Below are positions 19,200 through 27,865 of a DNA stretch of 64,000 nucleotides, in pieces. The first letter of the stretch is position 1, and every line of letters starts with the position of its first letter. A program made the position numbers and the translations under genes. The notes beneath the pieces were generated by a model. That model was given only the letters and a program-made list of their open reading frames with translations. It did no database searches and was not told the DNA's origin. The stretch is from DAHUYF01 sp035623985 (GTDB lineage: Bacteria; Pseudomonadota; Alphaproteobacteria; ATCC43930; CGMCC-115725): contig DASPSJ010000026.1 in the NCBI GenBank assembly GCA_035623985.1, forward strand, positions 1 through 64,000. Reading direction: 5' to 3'.

Positions 19200-19213
19200 A
19201 AAGCTTAAGCTTT
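19200..19213. repeat. 14-base perfect palindrome
   Basis: AAAGCTTAAGCTTT reads identically on both strands. It lies in the gap between the divergent GGDEF gene and the small + strand gene. It is a candidate operator or simply a chance palindrome in an A/T-rich promoter area. Confidence 0.4.
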
Positions 19214-19231
19214 CCCGGTGAAGCTGCGCCG

Positions 19232-19423
19232 ATGACGCGATCGGTCACCATCGACGGCAAAGCGTTCGAGCTCAGCGTCCGCGAGCAGGCGGTGGGCGAT
19301 TGGCATTGGCTGATCACGGCGCCGGGGCAGCTCGTGCTCTCCGGCGCCGCAGCGAGTGAAAAGCAGGCGCTGGACTCCGCTCGCCGCACCGGCCAGGCCC
19401 TGGTACGGCTGGTTACAAGCTAG
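19232..19423 (+). CDS. Small protein of unknown function
   Basis: A 63-residue frame with natural-looking composition (a beta-rich TRSVTIDGKAFELSV start, a W-H-W pair and a helical C terminus). I do not recognise it. An ATG at 19196 would add twelve residues, but that start lies in the palindrome and has no ribosome site, so I favour 19232. It is convergent with the SDR gene eight bases away. Confidence 0.5.
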   Translation: MTRSVTIDGKAFELSVREQAVGDWHWLITAPGQLVLSGAAASEKQALDSARRTGQALVRLVTS

Positions 19424-19430
19424 ACGGCGC

Positions 19431-20258
19431 TCAGCTCCGCTCGTCCAGGAAAAGATCGACGCGCAGCTTCTCGCCCGGGTTCACCGCATAAGCGGCGAAA
19501 TCGCTGACCCCGGCTTCGCGCAGCACCTCCTCGTCGATGAGGAAACGCCCAGTAAGGCTGGCGGCGTCGCGCGTCAGAACATAATGCGCGGCATCGGCCA
19601 TGATCTCGGGTCTGCGTCCGGCTTCAGGCCTGGCGCCGGGGATGATCTGCAGCGCCGCGGTGGCGATGGTCGTCCGCGGCCAGAGCGCGTTGACGGCGAC
19701 GCCGTCCTCCTTGAACTCCTCGGCCATGCCGAGGACGCACATCGACATGCCGTATTTGGCGATGGTGTAGGCGACATGGTCGCGGAACCAGCGCGGATTG
19801 AGGTTCAAGGGCGGCGAGAGCGTCAGGATATGCGGGTTGGGCGCGCGCAGCAGATGCGGCAGGCAGGCGCGGGAGCAGAGATAGGTGCCGCGCGTGTTGA
19901 TACCCATCATCAGGTCGAAGCGCTTCATCGGCGTCTCGAGGGTATTGGTAAGGCTGATGGCAGAGGCGTTGTTCACCAGGATGTCGATGCCGCCGAAGCG
20001 CTCCACCGCCTGCTCGACGGCGGCCAGCACCTGATCTTCCTCGCGGATGTCGGTCTGCACCGGCAGCGCCTTGCCGCCGGCCGCCTCGATCTCCTCTGCG
20101 GCGGTGTAGATCGTGCCGGGAAGCTTGGGATGGGGCTCGGTCGTCTTGGCGGCGATCACCACATTGGCGCCGTCGCGCGCGGCGCGCAGGGCGATCGCGA
20201 GCCCGATCCCGCGCGAGCCGCCGGAGATGAACATCGTCTTGCCCTTGAGATCGGCCAT
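19431..20258 (-). CDS. Short-chain dehydrogenase/reductase
   Basis: A 275-residue NAD(P)-dependent SDR. The cofactor motif is GGSRGIGLAIA, the NNAS motif is present and the catalytic YxxxK is YTIAK at about residue 164. The segment AAKTTEPHPKLPGTIYTAA and the long C terminus match the hydroxysteroid dehydrogenase-like protein 2 (HSDL2) group, which is linked to fatty-acid metabolism. It is the last gene of the beta-oxidation operon, 16 bases after the acyl-CoA dehydrogenase gene. Confidence 0.88.
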   Translation of the reverse strand: MADLKGKTMFISGGSRGIGLAIALRAARDGANVVIAAKTTEPHPKLPGTIYTAAEEIEAAGGKALPVQTDIREEDQVLAAVEQAVERFGGIDILVNNASAISLTNTLETPMKRFDLMMGINTRGTYLCSRACLPHLLRAPNPHILTLSPPLNLNPRWFRDHVAYTIAKYGMSMCVLGMAEEFKEDGVAVNALWPRTTIATAALQIIPGARPEAGRRPEIMADAAHYVLTRDAASLTGRFLIDEEVLREAGVSDFAAYAVNPGEKLRVDLFLDERS

Positions 20259-20274
20259 GTGATTCTCCGCGTCC

Positions 20275-22062
20275 TCAGAACGCCGCCGCCTCGAGCTCCA
20301 TCAGCGATTTTGCGCCGGCGGCGATGTTGGCGAAGAGCGCGTTGGTCTCGGGCAGCACGCGCGCCATGTAGAAGCGCGCGGTGGCGAGCTTGCCCTTGTA
20401 GAACATCGCTTCATCGCCGCCCGCCCGGCCGAGCGCGATCTCGGCGATGCGCGCCCAGAGATAACCCATAGCGACGAGGCCGAAGGCGCGCAGATACTCG
20501 CTCGCCGCGGCGCCGGCCTCGTCGGGATCGGCCATGCCCTTCTGCGCCACCAGCGCCGTTACCTGCTGCAGCCGGCCGAAAGCCTTTATCACGGGGCTTA
20601 CAAATTCCTGCAGCGCCGGATTATCCTGGTGCTGGCGCAGCCAAGCGTCGACGGGATGGAAGAAGCGGCGCAGCAGGCGGCCGTTGTACATCGGCATCTT
20701 ACGGCCGACGAGGTCGAGCGCCTGGACGCCGTTGGCGCCCTCATAGAGCATGGTGATGCGGCTGTCGCGCACGAGCTGCTCCATGCCCCACTCGCGGATA
20801 TAGCCGTGGCCGCCGAAGATCTGCACGCCGAGATTGGTCACGGCGAAGGCGTTGTCGGTGATCATCGCCTTGATGATCGGTGTCATCAGGCCGATGAAAT
20901 CCTCCGCTTCCTCGCGCGCCTCGGGATCGGGATCGCGGTCGGCGCGGTCGAGCGCGAGCGAGACCCAGGCGGCGAGCGCCCGCGCGCCCTCGGTATAGGC
21001 CTTCATGGTGAGCAGCATGCGCCGCACGTCGGGATGGACGATGATGGGATCGGCGGGCTTGTCGGGGAATTTGTCGCCCGTGAGCGCGCGGCCCTGGAGG
21101 CGGTCCTGGGCGTATTGCCGCGCCGTCTGGAGCGCCGTCTCGCCCAGCGCCAGCCCCTGGAGGCCGACGCCGAGGCGCGCCGCGTTCATCATCGTGAACA
21201 TGGCGCGCATGCCCTTATGCGCCTCGCCGACGAGATAGCCCTCGGCCTCCTCGAGATTGATGACGCAGGTGGCGGACGCCTTGATGCCCATCTTGTGCTC
21301 GATCGAGCCGCAGCGCACGCCGTTGCGCGCGCCGACGGTGCCATCCGCCTTGACCAGGAATTTCGGCACGATGAAGAGGCTGATGCCGCGGATGCCGGGC
21401 GGGCCGCCGACGATGCGCGCCAGCACGAGATGAATGATGTTCTCGGTCAGGTCGTGCTCGCCGGCCGAGATGAAGATCTTGGTGCCGGTGATCTTGTAGA
21501 CGCCGTTCCGGTCGGTCGGCTCGGCGCGGCTGCGGATCTGACCCAAATCGGTGCCGCATTGCGGCTCGGTGAGGCACATCGTGCCGCTCCAGCTCCCATC
21601 GACCAGCGGCGGCAGGAAGGTCCGCTTCTGCGCGTCCGATCCGTGACGCCAGATGGCGCTGTAGGCGCCGCTGGAGAGGCCGGGATACATGCCGAAGGAC
21701 ATGTTGGACGAGGACACCATCTCGTCGAAGAAGAAATGCAAGGTGTGCGGCAGCCCCTGGCCACCATAGTCGGGATCGCAGGCCAGCGCGGTCCAACCGC
21801 CCTCGCGGAAAAGCTTGTAAGCCTCCTTGAAACCCTTGGGCGTGCGCACGACGCCATTCTCGAAGGTGCAGCCTTCCTCGTCGCCGCTGCGGTTCAGCGG
21901 AAAGAGCACCTCCTCGCAGAGCTTGGCGCCTTCCTCGAGCACCTGCTCGAAGACATCCGGCGTGGCGTCCTCATAGCCCGGCAGCTTGGCAAGCTCGCCG
22001 ACGTCGAACAGCTCGTTGAGGACGAAGCGGTACTCGCGCAGCGGCGCCTTGTAGGTGGTCAT
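20275..22062 (-). CDS. Acyl-CoA dehydrogenase (large, about 595 residues)
   Basis: An FAD-dependent dehydrogenase that introduces the alpha-beta double bond into acyl-CoA. It has the N-terminal extension and C-terminal helical domain of the roughly 600-residue class that includes DmdC-like enzymes. The FAD segment CLTEPQCGTDL and the C-terminal QIFGGHGYIREWGMEQLVRD are clear, the latter with YEGANGVQALDL after it. GAGAGGGACGTC before ATG 22062 sets the start. It follows the hydroxyacyl-CoA dehydrogenase gene by ten bases. Confidence 0.93.
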   Translation of the reverse strand: MTTYKAPLREYRFVLNELFDVGELAKLPGYEDATPDVFEQVLEEGAKLCEEVLFPLNRSGDEEGCTFENGVVRTPKGFKEAYKLFREGGWTALACDPDYGGQGLPHTLHFFFDEMVSSSNMSFGMYPGLSSGAYSAIWRHGSDAQKRTFLPPLVDGSWSGTMCLTEPQCGTDLGQIRSRAEPTDRNGVYKITGTKIFISAGEHDLTENIIHLVLARIVGGPPGIRGISLFIVPKFLVKADGTVGARNGVRCGSIEHKMGIKASATCVINLEEAEGYLVGEAHKGMRAMFTMMNAARLGVGLQGLALGETALQTARQYAQDRLQGRALTGDKFPDKPADPIIVHPDVRRMLLTMKAYTEGARALAAWVSLALDRADRDPDPEAREEAEDFIGLMTPIIKAMITDNAFAVTNLGVQIFGGHGYIREWGMEQLVRDSRITMLYEGANGVQALDLVGRKMPMYNGRLLRRFFHPVDAWLRQHQDNPALQEFVSPVIKAFGRLQQVTALVAQKGMADPDEAGAAASEYLRAFGLVAMGYLWARIAEIALGRAGGDEAMFYKGKLATARFYMARVLPETNALFANIAAGAKSLMELEAAAF

Positions 22063-22072
22063 GACGTCCCTC

Positions 22073-24394
22073 TCAGTTGCGCAGCGGTTTGCCGGTCTCC
22101 AGCATATGGTCAATGCGCGCCAGCGTCTTGGGCTCGTGGATCAAGGACTGGAAGGCGCGCCGCTCCAGCGTCAAAAGCTGATCCTCGCCGATCTCCTGCG
22201 TCATGTCGGTGTCGCCGCCGCTCAGCACCTCGGCGAGCTTCTCGGCGACCACCGCGTCATAGGCGGTGGCCTTCCCCTGATTGACCAGCTCGGTGACGCC
22301 GAGCTTCAGCGCGGCGGCGCCGGTGGGACCCGGCAGGCTGATCGGCTGCGGCTGCGGCGGCTCATAGTTCTTGGCGAGCGCCAGCGCCTTCGCCTTGGCG
22401 TCGGCCAGCAGCCGGTCGCGGTTCATGGTGATGTCGTCGCTCTCGCGCAGCATCAGCGTGTCGCGGGCCTCGGCGGCCGAGCGCGACACCTTGGCGAGCG
22501 CGATCGCCTCGAAAGCCTGCATCAGCGGCGGCATCGGCCCGCCCGGGCGCCTCTTGTTGGCGACCTGGCGCAGGATCAGCTCCTTGCAGCCGCCCCAGCC
22601 GGGCACCAGCCCGACCCCGGTCTCGACCAGGCCGATATAGCTCTCGGCATGCGCCTGCACCGCGGCCGAATGCAGCAGGATCTCGCAGCCGCCGCCGAGC
22701 GCCATGCCGGCGGGTGCGCTCACCACCGGAAAAGGCGCATATTTGATGTTCTTGTAGACGTTCTGCCCGGCCGCCTCGCCTTCCTCGATGAAGGGCCAGA
22801 GCGCGACATTGGCGGCGAAGAGCGCGAGGCCGACATTGGCGCCGACGGAGAAATTCTCCGCTTCGTTATAGACCACCATCGCCTTGAAGGCGCCGCTCTT
22901 CTTAATGGTATCGAGACCCCTACCGATCATGCCCATCATCTCGGGATCGATCGCGTTCATCTTGCTGTGGAACTCGAGGCAGAGCACGCCGTCGCCGACA
23001 TCCCAGAGGCTGGCCGAGCCATTGCGCGCCAGCGGCTTTGTCTTGCGCTTGATGTCGGCGAGCAGCAGCACGCCCGGGCGGCGCTTCACCGGCGCGTATT
23101 TGCCGTCGCGGCCGAGATGGTCGAGTTGGCCGTCGGCGACACGGTAGAAGGATTTCCCCGCCGCCCGCGCCAGCAGCGGCGGCACCTCGATCTTCTCCGA
23201 TTTGAGCAGCGCGATGACGGCATCGGCGCCGATCTGGTCGATCAGCTCGAAGGGGCCGTATTTCCAGGTGTAGCCCCAGCGCATCGCCTCGTCGACGGCG
23301 ACCACGTCATCGGCGATCTCCGGCACCAGCGATGCGGCATAGGCGAGCGTCTGGCCGAGGACGCAGCGGGCATAGCGGCCGCCGCGATCCTCGTGGCGCA
23401 GCAGCGCCTCGGGCTTGCGCTCGGCGGTGCTGGCGAGCTGCGGCTCTGCGACGGGACGGTACTGGCCGGTCGCGAGATCGATTGCCTCGCGCTGGCGGCC
23501 GGAGCTGGTCCGGCTCATGCGATAGAAGCCGCCCTTGCCTTTGCGGCCGGTGTAGCCCTCGGCGATCATCTTGGCCAAAAGCGGCCGGTCCTTGTAGATG
23601 CGGATATAGGGATCGTCCTTGGAGAGGCTGCGCTGCATGCTCGCCGCCACTTGCGGCGTAAGGTCGATGCCGACGAGATCGAGCAGGCCGAAGATGCCGG
23701 TGCGCGGCATGCCGAAAGGCCGACCCATGACGGCATCGGCTTCCTCGACGGTGAGGCCGAGATCGAAGGCCGCCTGCAGCGCCGACTGAATCCACATGCC
23801 GCCGATGCGGTTGGCGATGAAGCCCGGCGTGTCCTTGGCGTGGATCACGCCCTTGCCGAGGCGAAGGTCGCAGAATTCCCCGATCGTCTGCACCGCCTCG
23901 GGCCGCGTCTTCGGCCCCTGGACGATCTCCAGGAGCCGCATGTAGCGCGGCGGGTTGAAGAAATGGGTGATGAGGAAGTCGCGCTGAAAGCTCTCCGGCA
24001 TGCCCGTCGCGAGATCGCGCAACGGAATCGTCGAGGTATTGGAAGAGACGACCGAGCCGGGCTTGCGCACCTTCTCGATCTTCTCAAAGGTCGCATGCTT
24101 GATCTCGAGCTTCTCCAGCACCACCTCGACGATCCAGTCGCAATCGGCGAGCAGTCCCAGATGATCCTCGAGATTGCCGGGCGTGATGCGGCGCGCGAAA
24201 TCGCGATGCATCAGCGGCGCGGGATCGGTCCCGAGCAGCCGCTCGATTGCCTGCTCGGCGACGATGTTGCGGTTCTTGGCGCCGGGCGGGACGATGTCCA
24301 GCAGCACGACGGGAAGGCCGGCATTGGCGACATGGGCGGCGATGCCGCCGCCCATCACGCCGGAGCCGATGACCGCGACTTTATTGATCGCCAT
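22073..24394 (-). CDS. 3-hydroxyacyl-CoA dehydrogenase / enoyl-CoA hydratase fusion
   Basis: A 773-residue beta-oxidation enzyme. The N-terminal hydroxyacyl-CoA dehydrogenase half begins with the NAD motif GSGVMGGGIAAH and contains VSSNTSTIPL and THFFNPPRYM. The C-terminal crotonase half (from about residue 470) has the oxyanion-hole segment FSVGANVGL and GGGCEILLHSA with ESYIGLVETGVGLVPGWGG. This order (dehydrogenase first) is the common alphaproteobacterial type, not E. coli FadB. GGAGGTGAGGCCC precedes ATG 24394. The thiolase gene ends 15 bases upstream. Confidence 0.94.
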   Translation of the reverse strand: MAINKVAVIGSGVMGGGIAAHVANAGLPVVLLDIVPPGAKNRNIVAEQAIERLLGTDPAPLMHRDFARRITPGNLEDHLGLLADCDWIVEVVLEKLEIKHATFEKIEKVRKPGSVVSSNTSTIPLRDLATGMPESFQRDFLITHFFNPPRYMRLLEIVQGPKTRPEAVQTIGEFCDLRLGKGVIHAKDTPGFIANRIGGMWIQSALQAAFDLGLTVEEADAVMGRPFGMPRTGIFGLLDLVGIDLTPQVAASMQRSLSKDDPYIRIYKDRPLLAKMIAEGYTGRKGKGGFYRMSRTSSGRQREAIDLATGQYRPVAEPQLASTAERKPEALLRHEDRGGRYARCVLGQTLAYAASLVPEIADDVVAVDEAMRWGYTWKYGPFELIDQIGADAVIALLKSEKIEVPPLLARAAGKSFYRVADGQLDHLGRDGKYAPVKRRPGVLLLADIKRKTKPLARNGSASLWDVGDGVLCLEFHSKMNAIDPEMMGMIGRGLDTIKKSGAFKAMVVYNEAENFSVGANVGLALFAANVALWPFIEEGEAAGQNVYKNIKYAPFPVVSAPAGMALGGGCEILLHSAAVQAHAESYIGLVETGVGLVPGWGGCKELILRQVANKRRPGGPMPPLMQAFEAIALAKVSRSAAEARDTLMLRESDDITMNRDRLLADAKAKALALAKNYEPPQPQPISLPGPTGAAALKLGVTELVNQGKATAYDAVVAEKLAEVLSGGDTDMTQEIGEDQLLTLERRAFQSLIHEPKTLARIDHMLETGKPLRN

Positions 24395-24409
24395 GGGCCT
24401 CACCTCCGT

Positions 24410-25546
24410 TCAGGCGCGCTCGAGGATGGTGGCGATGCCCTGGCCGCCGCCGATGCATTGGGTTGCGAGCGCGTAGCGCTTGCCTTCGCGCGCCAGCAGC
24501 GAAGCCGCCTTGCCGGTGATGCGGGCGCCGGTGGCGCCCAAGGGATGGCCCATGGCGATGCCGCCGCCGTCGAGATTGGCCTTGGCTTCGTCGATGCCAA
24601 GCTCGCGCATGCAGACGAGCGCCTGCGAGGCGAAGGCTTCGTTGATCTCGACGATATCGATGTCCTTCATGGCAAGGCCGGCGCGCTTCAACGCCTTCTG
24701 CGTCGCCGGCACCGGGCCGATGCCCATGATCTCCGGTGCGCAGCCCGCCACCGCGATGCTCTTGAGCCGCGCCAGCACCGGCAGCGTGTTGCGCTTGGCG
24801 TAATCCTCGGTGCAGACCAGCACCGCCGCGGCGCCATCGGTGAGCGGCGAGGAGGTGCCGGCGGTGACGGTGCCTTCCGCATCGAAGGCCGGCGCCAGCG
24901 TCGAGAGCGTCTCCTGCGAGGTGTCCGGACGGATACAGCCATCCTGGTCGACGCTGCCGTCCCTGGCCTTGATCGCCACGATCTCGTCCTTGAACTTGCC
25001 GGCGGCCTGGGCGGCGGCGGCCTTGCGGTGGCTCTTCACCGCAAGCTCTTGCTGATCGGCACGCGTCACCTGGTATTTGCGCGCCACGTTCTCGGCCGTC
25101 TGGCCCATCGAGATGTAGGCCTGCGGATATTCCTTGGCGAGGCCGGGATGCGGCGAGGGATTGAATCCGGTCATGGGCACGCGAGTCATGGATTCGACGC
25201 CGGCGCAGATGAAGGCTTCGCCCGCATCGAGCTGGATCGCGCCCGCCGCCATGTGGATCGCCTGCATCGAAGAACCGCAGAAGCGGTTCACGGTGGCGCC
25301 GGCGACGTTGAGCGGCAGATGCGCGAGGAAGCCCACGATGCGGCCGATGTTGAGCCCCTGCTCGCCTTCGGGCATGGCGCAGCCGACGATGACGTCCTCG
25401 ATCTCCTTGGGATCGATCTTGCTGCGCTCGATCAGCGCCGCGATCACCTGGGCCGCGAGCTCGTCGGGCCGCACGCGGGCGAGCGCGCCTTTCTTGGCGA
25501 AATGGAAGGGCGAGCGGGCGAACCCTGCGATGACGACGTTCTTCAT
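24410..25546 (-). CDS. Acetyl-CoA C-acyltransferase (thiolase)
   Basis: A 378-residue degradative thiolase that cleaves 3-ketoacyl-CoA to acetyl-CoA and a shortened acyl-CoA. The acyl-accepting Cys is in NRFCGSSMQAIHMAAG (about residue 89), the His is in GHPLGATGA and the second Cys is in CIGGGQG. The start overlaps the end of the MerR gene by four bases, so regulator and enzyme are translationally coupled. Confidence 0.94.
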   Translation of the reverse strand: MKNVVIAGFARSPFHFAKKGALARVRPDELAAQVIAALIERSKIDPKEIEDVIVGCAMPEGEQGLNIGRIVGFLAHLPLNVAGATVNRFCGSSMQAIHMAAGAIQLDAGEAFICAGVESMTRVPMTGFNPSPHPGLAKEYPQAYISMGQTAENVARKYQVTRADQQELAVKSHRKAAAAQAAGKFKDEIVAIKARDGSVDQDGCIRPDTSQETLSTLAPAFDAEGTVTAGTSSPLTDGAAAVLVCTEDYAKRNTLPVLARLKSIAVAGCAPEIMGIGPVPATQKALKRAGLAMKDIDIVEINEAFASQALVCMRELGIDEAKANLDGGGIAMGHPLGATGARITGKAASLLAREGKRYALATQCIGGGQGIATILERA

Positions 25547-26022
25547 GACGCTCCTTTCCGACCGGCCGAGCCTTGCCCGGTTTCCTTCCTGCGGATGCTG
25601 TCCTCGATATAGGCGTCGATCGCGCGCAGCTCCTGCAAAGTCAGCGCAATCTCCTGCTGCTGGCGTTCAAGCTCGGCGATGCGCGCGCGGCCCTTGATCA
25701 GCGTGGCGCGGAGCTGCTCCCGATGGTCGCGATCGATATCGTAGAGATCGAGCAGTTCCCTGATGTCGGCGAGCGCAAAGCCCAGGCGCTTGCCGCGCAG
25801 AATGAGCTGCAGGCGCGCCCGGTCGCGAGCCGAATAGACGCGGTTGCCGCCAATGCGCTGCGGCGCCAGCAGCCCCTGATCCTCGTAGAAGCGGATGGCG
25901 CGCGGCGAGACGCCGAACTCGCCGGCGAGATCGCCTATCGCGTAAAGCCGCGATGATGCGCCGGGCTCTTCCCTGATCGGGATGGATTTCGCCGGCGTCG
26001 ATATGCCGTTAACGTCAATCAT
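25543..26022 (-). CDS. MerR family regulator of the fatty-acid/acyl-CoA operon
   Basis: A 159-residue MerR protein: a winged helix (YAIGDLAGEFGVSPRAIRFYEDQGLL, residues about 27-52, described in parts: HTH core FGVSPRAIRFYE) then a long coiled coil. It resembles the LiuR-type regulators that control branched-chain or fatty acyl-CoA degradation. It heads the operon thiolase, hydroxyacyl-CoA dehydrogenase, acyl-CoA dehydrogenase, SDR. No ribosome site precedes ATG 26022; the start lies inside an operator-like sequence, so the mRNA may be leaderless. Confidence 0.88.
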   Translation of the reverse strand: MIDVNGISTPAKSIPIREEPGASSRLYAIGDLAGEFGVSPRAIRFYEDQGLLAPQRIGGNRVYSARDRARLQLILRGKRLGFALADIRELLDLYDIDRDHREQLRATLIKGRARIAELERQQQEIALTLQELRAIDAYIEDSIRRKETGQGSAGRKGAS

Positions 26023-26038
26023 GTGACGTTTACGTAAT
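26011..26038 (-). promoter_or_regulatory. Candidate MerR/LiuR-type operator over the operon start
   Basis: On the minus strand, ATTACGTAAACGTCAC is followed at once by the ATG and then by TTGACGTT. The ACGT-rich half-sites TTACGTAAACGTCA and TTGACGTTAACG resemble the ACGTNNACGT-type palindromes I associate with LiuR-like MerR proteins. Position over the start codon would give strict autoregulation. Confidence 0.5.
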
Positions 26039-26120
26039 ATACCGCTTCAGGATTGTCCAGCGGAAAATCATCTCATAGGCCCGGCATGGCTTCGCCTCCC
26101 GCGCGCCGCGCGGAGCCTTC

Positions 26121-26465
26121 TCACCCCGTGATCGCCCCGATCAGCGATGCCGGAGAAAGGTCGATGATCTCGCCGGCGTGAGCCCGCCGCTTGTAGACAT
26201 GGGCACGGCGCCTGTCGCTTGAGAAGGCGATCACCTTGGCCTCGGAGGCAAGCGCCTGCAACATCGGGCCGATGGTTTCGGGCTCGTTGTCCGCGAGGCC
26301 GATGAGGATCAGCTCGGGCGCCATGGCCCGCAACCGCTCTTCGAGCGCCTCGCGCGTCTCCCATTCGCCGACAATGTCGAGCACGACATGCTCGGCGGTC
26401 GACTGCTTGATGATGTCGTTGAAGATTGGCGACATCCCAATCAGGACGGTTCGAATACCAACCAC
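26121..26465 (-). CDS. Orphan receiver-like protein without the phospho-Asp
   Basis: A 114-residue alpha/beta protein with the length and secondary-structure rhythm of a response-regulator receiver domain (IRTVLIGMSP at the first strand, PELILIGLADNE at the third, EAKVIAFSSD at the fourth). The third strand has Gly where the phosphorylated Asp should be, and the first-strand acidic pair is absent. It is therefore a pseudo-receiver at best. A GAGGAG site precedes the GTG start at 26465. It lies 45 bases after the LuxR-type regulator gene on the same strand and probably belongs to it. Confidence 0.6.
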   Translation of the reverse strand: MVGIRTVLIGMSPIFNDIIKQSTAEHVVLDIVGEWETREALEERLRAMAPELILIGLADNEPETIGPMLQALASEAKVIAFSSDRRRAHVYKRRAHAGEIIDLSPASLIGAITG

Positions 26466-26510
26466 GCCCGCGCTCCTCTCGTCTGCAGCGCGTCCTCATC
26501 GCGCTATCGT

Positions 26511-27278
26511 TCAGTGTTCGCGATATCCATTGGAGTGAGGAGATGCGATCGAGCCCCGGGCGGGAACAGGCATTGAAGACAGGCTCTCGTTTTCGGCCCG
26601 CCAGGAGGTGACTTGGCTGCGACGTCGAAGATTCAGTTTTCCCAGCAAGTTGTGGACGTGCGATTTCGTCGTCGACAAGCCGATGTTCAGCCGCCGCGCG
26701 ATTTGCTTGTTGCTCAGTCCGGCGCTGATCAACTGGACGATCTCGCGCTCGCGGCCCGTGAGCGTCGGCATGAAGTACCGGTCGCGCCAGCCGCGCGCGG
26801 CGCCGGTTGCGCTGGCAACGCGCCGGATCAGGCCGGAAGCCACCCGGCCCGAGCAAATTTGCTCGCCGCGCACGATGTTGACGAGCAACCTGACGAAGTC
26901 GCCGAGGGCCGCGGTCCTCGGGATGTAGCCCGCGACGCCGGCTTCCGCCCAAGCGATGACGTTTTCCTCGGTCTCGGCGACGGCGAGGACGATGACGCGA
27001 ACCTCCGGCGCCATCGCCTTGATCCGCCGGACCGCGCTGGTTCCATCCGAGATCCCGGCATCGAGCAGGACGATCGCCGGCTTCAACGCCCCTATCGACG
27101 CCAGCGCGTCGCCGAGATCCGCGGCGAGCCCCGAGATCGCCAATATGGGATCGCGTCCGAGCGCTTCCGCCAGCCCTTCTCGCAGGAAGCGGATTTCTGA
27201 CACGATCAGGACGCTGAAGGGCAGCTGTATGCCGGCCCCGTTCTCATTCGCCTCGCGGGAGGCGCCCCCCATTTCCAT
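26511..27278 (-). CDS. NarL/FixJ-type regulator with a degenerate receiver domain
   Basis: A 255-residue protein: receiver-like domain (about residues 20-140) and LuxR-type helix-turn-helix (about 175-235: LTGREREIVQLISAG, NKQIARRL, KSHVHNLLGKL). The Asp in IVLLDAGI is kept, but the acidic pair reads S-E, the switch Thr is Ala (VLAVAE) and the conserved Lys is Arg (GYIPR). Phosphorylation control is therefore doubtful and ligand or protein control is possible. It is divergent from the NRPS operon across a 587-base gap and is the best candidate for its regulator. Confidence 0.82.
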   Translation of the reverse strand: MEMGGASREANENGAGIQLPFSVLIVSEIRFLREGLAEALGRDPILAISGLAADLGDALASIGALKPAIVLLDAGISDGTSAVRRIKAMAPEVRVIVLAVAETEENVIAWAEAGVAGYIPRTAALGDFVRLLVNIVRGEQICSGRVASGLIRRVASATGAARGWRDRYFMPTLTGREREIVQLISAGLSNKQIARRLNIGLSTTKSHVHNLLGKLNLRRRSQVTSWRAENESLSSMPVPARGSIASPHSNGYREH

Positions 27279-27865
27279 GATGAAGTCTCCACCTCACCAC
27301 AGCGTTGCAAAATCCAGCGATGCCCGCGAAAGCAGAACAGCGCGTGACCCCGGCTAATGTACGCGCCGCGCCTTGCCGGCCCACGCCCCCCAAGCCGTGC
27401 GGTGAAGCAATCGGCCGCTCAGAGATGATGCCGGAAAGACACAGCCGCTCTCCCGAAGACCGGCTTGTTGATTACAGCTTAAAGTTTAGTGCGAAGCGCA
27501 CAACACTTACAAGATGTTTAATCCTTCTCCACCCATTATCTAGATCGGCTCTCGATCTTGACCAATGTCACGAAGCGTGGATCGCCGTCCGCCATCGGCA
27601 CACTCGCCCCTGATGAGCGATCGGACCGCGCCGCCTGATCGCGAGCCGTAAGAAAAACGCAACGAAATTCATCGCCCCGTGCGGCATCTGCGATCGTCGG
27701 GCGCGGCGGATCAGATCCACGCCTCCACCCAAAATCCATCCGTCGGTGGATGGCGTGGCGTGTTCGAGCGTCAGAAGATCGCCGCAGCAATCACAGCATT
27801 GGCGGAGCGTCGCGAGTGGCGGCGCCGCGCCGGATGATCGACTTCGGCCAAAGGACCTAGGCATC
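27279..27865. promoter_or_regulatory. Divergent promoter region upstream of the NRPS operon
   Basis: No gene is seen in this 587-base gap. The part at about 27465-27545 is much richer in A and T than its surroundings (GATTACAGCTTAAAGTTTAG) and holds a perfect inverted repeat GTGCG-AAG-CGCAC at 27489-27501, a possible binding site for the neighbouring LuxR-type protein. This is where I expect the promoter of the 27866-41713 operon. Confidence 0.5.

Noticed and set aside
22055..25612. Very long + strand open frame (about 1185 codons) opposite the beta-oxidation genes
   Set aside because: The opposite strand carries three clear enzymes with all motifs. In GC-rich DNA the antisense frame stays open by codon bias; its translation has no domain.
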